Part shown: piece by piece, positions 29,767-41,200 of the stretch
Numbering within the stretch: the stretch's first letter is position 1
How the letters are laid out: each line of letters opens with the position of its first letter
NCBI GenBank assembly: GCA_033675265.1
Contig: JAUJYZ010001510.1
Location: 103,501-167,500 of the forward strand
Direction: 5' to 3'
Length of the DNA stretch: 64,000 nucleotides
Source: Actinostola sp. cb2023
Taxonomy: Eukaryota > Cnidaria > Anthozoa > Actiniaria > Actinostolidae
Made by a program: the position numbers and the translations under genes
Notes under the pieces: model-generated
What the model was told of the DNA's origin: nothing
Database searches by the model: none
The model's input: the letters and a program-made list of their open reading frames with translations, nothing else

Positions 29767-30118
29767 AACCATTATCATTGAAGTGCGACCCTGAAAACTA
29801 CAACGCTTTCAGACAAACTCCAGTCGTCTGGCCATCAATCAAATTAGCTTTGCTGTGATTGGTTAAAGTCTGGACACGCCCATGTTGTTTGAGTGACTTC
29901 CAGCTATTTCCAAATCTGACAAGCTGTTTTGTTGGTCGCACTTCAATGATAACGGTTATGAGATATTTAATTAAATGTATTTGACTGACACAAGTCTACT
30001 AGGGCCTTGATACAGTGGTGAAATACGAACAGGGATTGTGCGACTTGTCAAAATTTGATTAACTTTGCATATCACACACCAATACTTGCTTATTTCACCA
30101 GTGTAGACCAGGCCTTAC
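29767..30118. repeat. Two adjacent foldback MITEs
   Basis: First, AACCATTATCATTGAAGTGC (29767) with its inverse GCACTTCAATGATAACGGTT (29938). Second, GGGCCTTGATACAGTGGTGA (30001) with its imperfect inverse TTCACCAGTGTAGACCAGGC at 30095-30114. Confidence 0.8.
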
Positions 30119-30260
30119 ACATGTACTATACATATAACTACTTTATCACTGACACGTAGAAATGTACAATGGAAAGCTGCCATGTGTGTGAATACACTGT
30201 GTCCCCCAATTAGTGCTCAAGCGCTAGAACACATTGGACACTTAAATAAACAGTTATTTA

Positions 30261-30508
30261 TTTTTGTAGTTATATGAGTTTCCTCAACCCAAATTTATTG
30301 ATCAACCAAGCTTTCGGGCTAATAGCCCATCATCAGGGTTAGAATAGTCAATCTTCAGTTACAATCAGCTGTTACAAACAAAAAACGCGTGTACAAATAC
30401 ATGCGCGCGCTTAACGTAGCGCGTGCTAATCATATGATGGGCTATTAGCCCGAAAGCTTGGTTGGTCAATACATTTGGGTTGAGGAAACTCATATAACTA
30501 CAAAAATG
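30261..30508. repeat. Foldback MITE
   Basis: TTTTTGTAGTTATATGAGTT and GAAACTCATATAACTACAAA are the ends. Inside, CCAAGCTTTCGGGCTAATAG is repeated inverted at about 30445. The centre holds alternating CGCG-rich text. Confidence 0.9.
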
Positions 30509-30569
30509 TCAATACCAACCCACAAACAACTATTGGAGTTATTTATTTATTTTTAATTAATGATTTTTA

Positions 30570-30885
30570 AATTTCCCGCATGTATATATCGCGTATATTT
30601 TGCGTATATTTCAAAGTACCGAAGTGATGACGTCATAAAAATAACATTTTCGCTTTATCAACTTTCGATCCCAAATTTGAGAGCAATCGGTTAATTAAAT
30701 AGCGGCTGAGATATGCCCAGTTGAATATATAATTTCCCCACACAAATCACTGTAATTTCGGCTTGGATCATAACTTGACAAAGCGAAAATTATTATTTTC
30801 GTGACGTCACACTGCGGTACTCTATTTCGCGTGTATTTCGCGTATATCTTGCGTATATTTCGCGTATATTTTGCGAGTCATAATT
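30570..30885. repeat. Inverted repeat with GCGTATATTT units
   Basis: GCGTATATTT-type units flank both sides, and GTGATGACGTCAT with TTTTCGCTTTATCAA at 30625-30664 is repeated inverted near 30775-30815. No ORF. Confidence 0.7.
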
Positions 30886-31007
30886 TTGCGATTACTGAGT
30901 TAACCTGCTTCACAGTAGGAAAGAGACTCTTCCAAGCAGGGTAGCAATTATTTTGAAACTGCTAAAATAAAGACTGTAAAAAAGAATGAAAATATAACGA
31001 TTTGCTT

Positions 31008-34000
31008 TCACTGATGACAATAGCTATTGAAAACATCCAAAAAAGGCTGAAAGTTACCTGCACCTCTAGCATTGTGATCGTCTATTATTGCGAAAGAGAT
31101 GTGTCTATATCGGTTAATAAATGTAGGTTCCATTAATACATCTTTAAACAACCTTGCAATGTGTTTGGGTGGATTTCTAAATGCTCCACAACCCCAAGCA
31201 GACAGCACAAGACTGTCATGACCTTGATCAAGTCCTACTGAAAGCATTATTCTGATTTTCAATTTTACTTTTTCCACAAACACTGGAATGAGTTCCTTTT
31301 CGCCTTTTGACACTCTGCACGGGGGACTGGGGTATGCTGGAACAGCTAGAAAAGACATTCCAACGGGTTTAGGTAAGAATGCATAGCCCTGAGCCTCTGA
31401 AGCACGAAATATCTGTACATTTGTTGAATACACACAGCCATACTCGGGCAATCGATATTGCCACTTTCTTTTGCGGTCAAATAGTTTATCAGGGTCCGCC
31501 AAATGCTGCACATAGTTTGTTCTTCGAAAGAGATTTTCTTCTTGAGCACCAGCACCAGACAAGTATCCACCACCTGTAAGAATTACAATAACAGTTAGTA
31601 TAAATACATGTATATATACAACAATGACAACAATTTCTGCTGGCTGTGATAGGAGAAAAGTCTGATGGGTAGTCAGTCACATCCACAGTTTTATACTGGG
31701 ATGCTTTGAAATATAGTGGGGAGACTCTCGAGTACTCTGTAAGTTCTACCCAAGAACAGCTCGGACTAAATCCTACAAGACAGTATAAGATAAGACGAGA
31801 CGAGACGAGACAAGACAAGATAAGATAAGATATAAGATAATAGTACATTGTACTTATGGATAAAATCATTGTCGGTTTTACAATGTTATTTGATAATTTT
31901 AATTTCCCATAATTCCTTTTGGTCAACAATTATGTATTGTATAACTCACAGTACATGTACATGCATGTATATGTTTTATCAACTTTAATCTAATTTAACC
32001 ATGAGACACATGCAGTCAAGGATTTAATCTATAACTTAGAATACTAATGAGAGTGGATGCATGTACAGTACACATCATTGTTGGATTTGGTGAATCTGAT
32101 TTATAATGGCAAATTGCTCACAAATTGAACTAAATGGATCTACTAATTGTATTTTTAAAACAATAATTAGGCTACAAGTTTAAGTTTTCTATGAGTCAAT
32201 AGTCAACGAGGCGCATAGTGTCGAGTTGACTATTTCAACTCATAGCAAATGAGAACGAGTAGTCTAATAATTTAGTAGAAACCAACTACGTAGCATATTA
32301 CCTTTGAATTTATACCAATATTTATTCATTTTTCACTATATGTTTTTTTGTTCAAAACGCCGGCTTTTTCGCAATCTATCACTCAATAGATAGTGTCAAG
32401 TACATTAGCCAGTCAGATTGCAGGATTTGTGATAGTATGCTAGTTGATAAATCTACTAATTTATATTATTGGTGATGGGCCAGATTGGAAAGAAATTACA
32501 GATCTTTATCTGTCAGTTCGCAATATTATTATTGTTTTACTAAACATTGACTTCGCATTGACTTTGTAATGATAATTATAACACCTATTCCAAATATCGT
32601 TGTCTGGACCGAAAGCAACAAGCAACAAGCTGACGACCGCAAAGGACTTTGGGAATCTCCTAATTAATTAATTTATCCGTGGTATTTGAGAAGTTATCCC
32701 TACGAGCGTTGAATAGCAATCATTTGGAACTATTCGGCCATTTGAAAATGCATGTTGTCAAAATGTCTACGGATGAATAAATGAATAAGGAGAAAGTCCC
32801 AAAGTCCTTTGCGGTCATCAGCTTGTTGCTTGTTGCTTTCGGCCCGGACAACGATTTTTGGAATAGGTGTATATGCCAACTATGATTATTACTCGGGCCC
32901 TTCCGAAGGAAGCCCGAGTTAGAAAATACACTTTCTTTTTTTTTTCTTCTCATGGTCATGGAATGAAGAAAAAAATGCGAAGAATGAAGAAAGAATGCAA
33001 AGTATTTGATCGTATCGAGTTTCAAGATTACTCCTGAAGCAGATAAGGGAAAACAAACGACACACAGGACTCAAGTAGATTTGAATCTTAGTTTTGAAAG
33101 CAGCTGTAGATCTTGAAGCTATCGAAAGGTCAGGATTCTAGTTCGCTATGTCATATTTGTTATTAGGCGACATTGGACCCCAGAGTAGGCCTTTTGTTGC
33201 TAATTGTAATAGTATGTGTACAGTTATGTCCTTGAGTATTTATAATTGAACGCACGACCAGTGATGTAACTACATCTATTACGGAAAGCTATATGTACAG
33301 AAGACATGCAAACAGTCGAGCCAGTCGAGACTGAAAAGCAAGCCATCGAAACGCATACTACATACCAGATACGCATACTCTAAATCTTCCTCAAGCGTTT
33401 TCGAAAGGGCTGTTCTACGACTTCGTTCCACGAACTCAAACTCATCAAAAAATGAACTGAAAAGCAAATGAAATGAACTCAAAAACTATCATGACCTCGC
33501 TATGTCATGTTTGTTATTAGGAGACATTGGACCCCAGAGTAGGCCTTTTGTTGCTTAAATTGTAATAGTAGTCGTGTACAGTTCTGTCCTTGAGTATTTA
33601 TAATTGAACTCACGACCAGCGATGTACTGTAACTACATCTATTATGGAAAGCTATATGTACATACCGGTAAGTCATGCAAACAGTCGAGCCAGTCGAGAC
33701 TGAAAAGCAAATGAAATGAACTCAAAAACTATCATGACCTCGCTATGCCATGTGTGTTGCTAATTGTAATAGTATGTGTACAGTTATATATTATGTCCTT
33801 GAGTATTTATAATTAAACTCACGACCAACGATGTATAACTACATCTATTGACAGAAAGCTATATACATTTACAGAACTCATGCAAACAGTCGAGGTTTAT
33901 AATTAAACTCACGACCAACAATGTATAACGGTCATGTATAACTCCATCTATTGACAGAAAGCTATATGTACAGAAGTCATGCAAACAGTCGAGCCAGTCG

Positions 34001-34996
34001 AGTTATTTTCAGTAACTCATGATGGATGTTTATTTTATTCCACGTTTGAAAAATTCAGAAGGAAAAGGAATCGTAAAAATCGTACTTCAAAACTACATCA
34101 AAGCATTTAAGGCGAGCAAGGTCAATGTTCATAAATCGAGATCGTACATAGCCCTTCATCAGACATATATACATAGTCTCCCTCATCACGCAACTGTCAG
34201 TCCTTGTCAGGTCTCTCCTCACGCAACTGACATTGTCCTTGTCATAAGCCCGAGTGTACGCTCATTGAGCGTCTTGTTATATATACAATAGCTGTTCACA
34301 AGTTGCTTTATTTCATCAGCTAATCGATCTCTGATTGACACATTACTTAACGATGGCTTACAGTTTGTACATGATTGTACATCACAGCATCAAGATCGAG
34401 TTCCAGACTTCCGGTTACTATGCACGCAATTTGCATTATGAGATTATTACAAAGGAAAAGTGTCAGCACCAATTCTAGACACAGGGAGCCCAAGCTATGT
34501 TTTTGTTCACTTGGTGCTCACTTTTCCTTTGTAATAATCTCACAATGCATTGCGCGCGTACCGGAAGTCTGGAACTCTTGATGCTTGTATACAGCAGTAC
34601 ATGTAGCTAGTGAAATATCTTACCAGGTCGTTTTGGAGAAGCCATATTCAGTACTGCGGGGTTTAAGCCTTGGGATTGAAGTCTTATTGCTTCTTCTAGA
34701 CAGTCACCATTAACTACTTCAATTGCTGTAGTAAACGTGCTGGATGTTCGACCAGGCAGTTCAAACTCACCCACGTACAATCGTGTCTTTCGTACATCTC
34801 TAGAAACACGGTCAAAATCCCCCCAAACGACTTCTTCTCCGTTCTCTAATGTGTACTTAAAGTCTTCACACACTTTTAGTGTTTGTTCCATGATTGCAAC
34901 TCGTTGATTTCGATGCTCATTCGGCTTTCTGAAATCAGCAAGCCAGGCTTGAGGGTCGAAGGTTTCTTGACTGCTATCACTAAAGGCCGACGCCAT
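31008..34996 (-). CDS. TIGR02452-type PARG-like protein, complete (2 exons, 312 aa)
   Basis: Exon 1 is 34624-34996 and exon 2 is 31008-31573; the phases agree. The junction falls inside the signature GGG-x7-QEE (GGGYLSGAGAQEE), the catalytic loop of bacterial-type poly(ADP-ribose) glycohydrolases with paired glutamates. Upstream is LNMASPKRPG; downstream are SAWGCGAFRNPPKHIARLF and a C-terminal AIIDDHNARGAGNFQPF, all matching the TIGR02452 (DUF2263, macrodomain-like) family. Such enzymes cleave ADP-ribose polymers; cellular location is not evident (no signal peptide). The length is near normal. The intron of about 3 kb carries tandem duplications and MITEs. The start is the first ATG of the exon, MASAFSDSS, facing FCF1 across 259 bp. 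Confidence 0.9.
32581..32872. repeat. MITE family C (ACACCTATTCCAAAAAAGG ends)
   Basis: Left ACACCTATTCCAAATATCGT, right ACGATTTTTGGAATAGGTGT; internally GCAACAAGCAACAAGCTGA is repeated inverted. Other copies are at 40435-40740 and 61673-61980, with related ends at 2303-2579. Intronic in the PARG-like gene. Confidence 0.9.
32889..33060. repeat. Dispersed repeat, pair of 44345-44505
   Basis: ACTCGGGCCCTTCCGAAGGA at 32890 and GTATCGAGTTTCAAGATTAC at 33014 recur in reverse orientation at 44460-44500 and 44360-44385. The Pu/Py-rich middle differs. Intronic in the PARG-like gene. Confidence 0.75.
33130..34015. repeat. Long tandem duplications in the PARG-like intron
   Basis: Several decayed copies of a unit of about 160-350 bp. 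Marker phrases are GGACCCCAGAGTAGGCCTTT (33175, 33530), CCTTGAGTATTTATAATT (33231, 33591, 33797) and CATGCAAACAGTCGAG (33304, 33675, 33880, 33977). The copies differ by internal deletions. Confidence 0.88.
34170..34270. repeat. Dispersed repeat ending CGCTCATTGAGCGTC
   Basis: Contains CTCACGCAACTGACATTGTC and the hairpin ACGCTCATTGAGCGT. Inverted and partial copies occur at 43374-43475, 43795-43853 and 43975-44030. Intronic in the PARG-like gene. Confidence 0.75.
34388..34586. repeat. Foldback MITE
   Basis: AGCATCAAGATCGAGTTCCA and TGGAACTCTTGATGCT are inverted ends. The arms continue with GACTTCCGGT and TTGTAATAATCTCA pairs. The centre holds motif copy ACACAGGGAGCCCAAG (34479). Confidence 0.88.
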
Positions 34997-35255
34997 TTAC
35001 CATACACTGTACGCAATAAGCCAAACTAGTATTAATACCAAGGCGACAGGTATACACGTAATGTTAGCGAGAACTCTTACACTGGATTATAAACAACGGC
35101 ATCATCATATTACACTCTGTTGGTGCAATAAATGAAGAAAACTACCAGGCGTTCCTAGATACAGAGCCAGCGACATTTCTGTCAGCGGTTGTTACTAGTT
35201 CCCAGTGATACTCTTCCATACTATCACATGTTGGTTTTAGGTGTTTACGTGGATT
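34997..35255. promoter_or_regulatory. Bidirectional promoter, PARG-like gene / FCF1
   Basis: Only 259 bp separate the start codons of two divergent genes, so both promoters and 5' UTRs must lie here. No repeat was recognised in it, in contrast to the flanking introns. No core element was assigned with confidence. Confidence 0.6.
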
Positions 35256-38200
35256 ATGGTGAGACTTTTAGGCTTTTTGAACCATTTTAAAGTCCTGTAG
35301 GAATGTATCTTCTGGTAAATTAATTGTAGTGATTGTCCTTTATTAGGGGAAAGCAAAAAAGACACGAAAGTTTGCCGCTGTGAAGCGAATAATTTCTCCT
35401 AAAGATCCACGAATGTAAGTCACACTCACAGTCATACTGTCTACTGTGTCGTCCCCAGCGTGCGTAAGCTTATATAAACACTCGTTCTAGTGTTTATGTT
35501 GCTGTTTATTTGCCAGTTTGTAAACTTTTGCAAGTACAATTGATGGCTCCCAATTGATTATACGATACACGCTATAGATCTACACATACAGCATGTACAT
35601 TGTAAATATTTTGTGATTTGAAAGAACCACAAACCTGTGACTGTGTTGTAAGCTTATTGTAGGGGCACACAGGCACCCTGTGACCTTTCGTTACATGTAC
35701 AGCTACATCCAGCTACATAATACATGTATTATCTGTTGATGGTTTAGTTTTAAGCTTAACGTGTGCTAAGCTTCCCAGGTGGAAATCTTATTAAGATCTT
35801 ATTAAGATTCTTAATAAGATCTTAATAAGATTCTTATTAAGATCTTAAACCTTATTTTATAAGAATCTTATAAGATCTTACAAGATTCTTATAAGATCTT
35901 ATAAGATTCTTATAAGATCTTGTTCTAATCTTATAAGATCTTATAAAATTCTTACTCTGATCTTGCAAGATCTTATAAGATTCTTATAAGATCTTATAAG
36001 ATCTTGTTCTAATCTTATAAAATTCTTACTCTGATCTTTCAAGATCTTATAAGATTCTTATATACTCTTACAATATCTTATAACATTTTTATTAAGATCT
36101 TATTATAATCTTGTAAGATCTTATAAAATTCTTACTCTGATCTGGCAAGATCTTATAACATTCTTAACAAGATCTTACAAGATCGTATACACACTTGTAT
36201 TTAAAAGATCGTATTGAAATTGTGCAAGATATTATGAAGATCAAGTATGAAAATCTCAATACATGTAAATCTTGAATGCAAACGAACATTTCAATATATT
36301 GAAATGAATAAGATGTTTATTTGATAAAACTTCAAGACAGTAATGTACAATGTTGATTGACATAAACAGTAAAATTATTAGAAGGTATTCCTTTAACTTG
36401 GATTCAATACTATAAATATCCAAATCACTTTGAATTATTTTGTACAGACTGATGTCAGTCCGGTGTCAGTTCTCTTAGCTTTTTGTTGACCTCTTGACTA
36501 TTTGTCCACCACCATAATGATTTTATTGCATTTGTTATACTTCATTCTATTGAAGAAGAACATAAAAGTATTAAAGCATATCATCATAATCAAACAGAGA
36601 ATATTTTTAGTATGGAAGGAAATAACAGGAAAGCTTAATAACATAATATTGATCAGTGCATACAGTACATTCAGTAACAACTGAAAGCAGATAACTGAAA
36701 TAAGAATACTTCTATAGTTTCTTGAGCTGTGTTAGTGTTTAAGCAAATATTGATTCAGGTAAACAGTAAACAAACCACTGTTCAAATCTCTCTCAGTGAG
36801 TATTTATAAGTTAAAAAACATTGCTGTTGAACCTCTCTGATCTCTGCGAAATACTACTTAATCGGTATTCGTAATCAGAGAAAAGCAGTCTTAATATTTT
36901 CTGTTTTAAGCAAACTATTTCAACAATATTGGTTTGTTCATTATCTAAGAATACTTTGATCTGAACTACTGTACATCAGTCCGTTTGGCTGACATTTGAA
37001 TGGCTTCGTGATATCGAATCTTACCTTGTGAATTCAGCACAATTTCTTGTATTTCACTGCATATTTGTCAAGAAATAACACTCTACAACACATGCCAATT
37101 GTTCCATGTCGTTCTCCAGGGATTTAGTGGAAGAAAAGAGTGATTATTTGACTGAATAGTTTCCACTACACGTTATGTTAACGTTACTCAAGCGAAACTC
37201 AAAATGGCGGCTCACAAGAATTCAAAACCGTGTCAGTAGCCAATCAGAGTGAAGCTCTGCAGGGGATATGTTCCAAATATGGAGCTAGGTACTAGACTCC
37301 CTCGGCCATACAAAGTTGTGGTGAAATTTTCTAAGTGTCTCGTCAGGCGTCTATAAAGGAAACTTTGCAAATTGAAAAATAACAAACTTTAAAGGAGGAT
37401 TTGAATTCAATCAGCTAAGATAATTCCTTGAAAACCATGAAATATTTTTTGACTGCCAGCCATTTTAATACGGTATTTTGAAGACTTGTAATAATGTATT
37501 AATTGTAGCGGGTTTTCTTTACAGTCTTTGAAATATTATTGGGTGATTCCTAAGAATTCCTAAGGATTCTCAGTTGGTTTTAGAGCATTCCCAAAAATTC
37601 CCAGCAATTCCAAGGTTTTCAGTTCAACATAATTTGCATGTCTTGGAATTATTTGGAATTCCTAGGAATTCCAAGGTTTCTGGGAATCCATTTCGCAAGG
37701 GTTAAATGTCCTATGATTCTTAGTAAGATTTTAATCAAGATCTTAATAAGAAAACTGTGTAAGATACATGTATCTTATAATTAATAAGATTCTTAGTAAG
37801 AATTTCATAAGAACTTATTAAGATATTGATATGTAAGATTGATTAAGATCTTATTAAGATATTGATATGTAAGATTGATTAAGATCTTATTAAGATATTG
37901 ATATGTAAGATTGATTAATTAAGATCTTATTAAGATATTGATATGTAAGATTGATTAAGATCTTATAAAGACAAATATAAAATCTTAATAAGAATTATGT
38001 AAGATAGCATCTATAAGATTCTTATTAAGATATTAATGTAAGATCTTATATGATTTGTTGAATCTATATAAGATCTTGTTAAGATCTTAATGTCTTAAGA
38101 TTCCTTTAAGGTATTTTATAAGATCTTGTTAAGGTTGGAAAATCTTAACAAGATCTTATTAAGATCTTAATGTCTTAAGATTCCTTTAAGGTATTTTATA

Positions 38201-41200
38201 AGATCTTGTTAAGATCAGAAAATCTTAACAAGATCTTATTAAGATCTTAACCCAACAAAACATCTTAGATCAATCTTATAAGATCTTATAAGATCTTACA
38301 AGATCTTGTAAGATCTTAACAAGATTTCTACCTGGGTTATTGCTTTAAGTTTTTAAAGAGAATCATTGAACTGGTTAAAATAAGTTTTGTATTTAAACTT
38401 GTAGTCAACGTTTGCTATTTCCCATACATTACAGTCCAACCACTCGTAAGCGACCACTCAAAATGTCAAGCTTTGTGGTTGCTTACGAGAGGTCCCAACT
38501 GTAGTGATTTGACTTGGAACTGAACTTTTGGTAATTTGGAAAACTGGTCGCTTTGGAGAGGTGGTCGCTTACGAGAGTGGTCGCAACCGGAGGTTCAACT
38601 GTATTATGTTCAATGTTTGTTATGTATAACTGTATAGGCTGTAGTGTAGACACAATATGTAAAGAAAGCTGAGTGTCTAATAACTGTACATGTACATACC
38701 TGAAATACATGGTACATTATTATAATCGATTCATAATTATTGTTGATTTTCTCATCCAAAAGTAAAAAGAAAGATGAAACATGTAGCAAGAAGAAGAAGA
38801 AAGATGATGAGCCAGAAGTTCGTCACGTGTGAGTATGATGGCCATTGTTGTAGCCTGCGAAGGTCAGCCGCTTGTTGGCCCTCGCGCCACTGGGGTGTCA
38901 TGCAATGAAGCATCTGTGTTGTGAAAGCAGAAACCCTGAACTGTGACGTCTGATGTAATGACATCTCATATAAATCATGTGTACAATGTATAAATTATCA
39001 AAACAATAGCATTTCTAAGATTAATAAACATAAACTAAATATTAATAAATATAAACTAAACACGATTTTGAGACAGCATTATTGGTTTATAATGACTGCT
39101 ACAGTTGTACAGTAGTTGGGAGAAAATATATTCAGTATCGGGGAATTGAAGGTAAAGTTTCAGGTCATTCAATTCAGATTGACCATCATCAACGTTTTTT
39201 CAAATACATACATGTACATGTAGACCTGTGTACATAGTATCTTTAGATGTTACAATATAGTAGCTACAGTATGATAACATGAGAATCATGTGAGTGATTT
39301 ACGTTGTGTTTACATGTACTCATTTCAATTTATTCTTGTTTAACTAGAGAGCAAGTTTCATCAGCCATGTTTTTCCAGTACAACACGCAGCTTGGTCCTC
39401 CGTATTATGTCCTCGTTGATACAAACTTTATCAACTTTTCAATCAAGAATAAACTAGACATTGTTAAATCAATGATGGATTGTCTGTATGCTAAATGTAA
39501 GTGAACACTGTGTGTGTACATATTGTAGAATTAACATTACATTAGAATCTATCTGGTCGTACTTACATTTGTACATGTACATGTATGTACTAAGGTTATA
39601 CACTGTATGATTGAGACATTAGAACTACAGTAGTAATACTAATAATATTGATAAGATCCTGACTTTGATAAGCAGTGTGGCTACAATGTAAGTTGTGTAG
39701 GTCTGCTGCAATAAAGCAGCAATCAAGCCAGTCTTTGCTTCTTGTGATAGAATACTCCAGTTTCGAGTTGTTTAGACACTGCTGTACTGACCTTGACAAA
39801 AGACACATTTTCTCAGGCTTAGCCTCAATTCAGTGTAAATAATGCACAAATACCGACGAGAATGTGAAAAAGTGTTGACATTCAACAGAATAGAAACATT
39901 TTAAATTCCATTCCAGTTACATGTATTCTCTGGATTGAGGCTAAGCCTGAGCAAATGCGTCATTTGTCAAGGCATACAGTGGTGCATAAACAACTAAAAA
40001 CTGGAATATTGTACATGTATGCTACATGTAGATCTATGTATGTACTTATCTAGACTAGTCTAGTCTCCTACACAACCGTGGGCGTTGTGTGATGGAACTA
40101 AAGACAGCTTCGTAGGAGACTAGATGTAGATGTATCCTAGATGCTATGTATTTTAATTTTTTTTACTGCAGTTCACATGTTTCTATTGGTATATTTAGGT
40201 ATCCCTTGTATAACTGACTGTGTGATGGGTGAATTAGAGAAATTAGGGTCACAATACAGAGTGGCATTAAGGTAAGTGCTAATTTAAGTAATATTTGTGG
40301 CATTTGTATTTCACTAATAATTATGATCAATCTGGTCTTCAGAATTGCTAAAGATCCTCGCTTTGAAAGATTACCTTGTATGCATAAAGGGACATATGCA
40401 GATGACTGCCTTGTCAATAGAATAAGTCAGGTATATACACCTATTCCAAAAAAGGTTGTCGAAGAGATCAGTCCATAGGCAATAGGTTATAGGTCGTTCC
40501 AAGACCGAACTACATTATGGTATCATCTTGAATGTTGTGGATGCCAGAGAAAATTCGATTCAAAATTTGTCTTGGCCTGTTTTAAATCAAACAGTTACAA
40601 TATCATACAGCTTTTCATACAGAAAGTGCTATTTTTGGCTATTCAAGCTGATACCATAATGCAGTTCGGTCTTGGAATGACCTAATACCTATCGCCTATG
40701 GACTGATGTCCTCGAAAACCTTTTTCAAAATACCAGGTATATTCATGTGTACATGTACACTGGATGTAAAGAAATAACAGTGGTTGGATGAGTAAATAAA
40801 TGAATGGTCAGTTTAAAATATATGAATGAAAAATCTTATATGAGATTTTGTATTTCTTTCAGCATAAATGTTATATTGTAGCAACATGTGATCGAGATTT
40901 AAAAAGAAGAATACGTAAAGTACCTGGTGTGCCTATTATGTATATATCTCAACACAGGTATTGTTTACCAACATAAACTAAAGGCGATGTTTACACTTGG
41001 TGGTTTACTGAAGTCAGCAAGTTATCGAACCTTGGTAGAAATCAGAAAACTACTGTATTGTTTGAATTGTTGAGCGGTTAACCTTACATGTAGTTTTCTG
41101 ATTTGTTTGTACATGTACATTGTACCTTGGTAAGGCACTCCAGTGTAAACACAGATAAAATGAGACCACTGGTCAATCATATGACATGTACAAAGTATTT

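Noticed and set aside
35774..38336. Reading the AAGATC-rich region as a bacterial-style or centromeric satellite
   Set aside because: The two arrays are bounded by matching inverted ends and separated by 1.4 kb of unique DNA, which fits a mobile element better.
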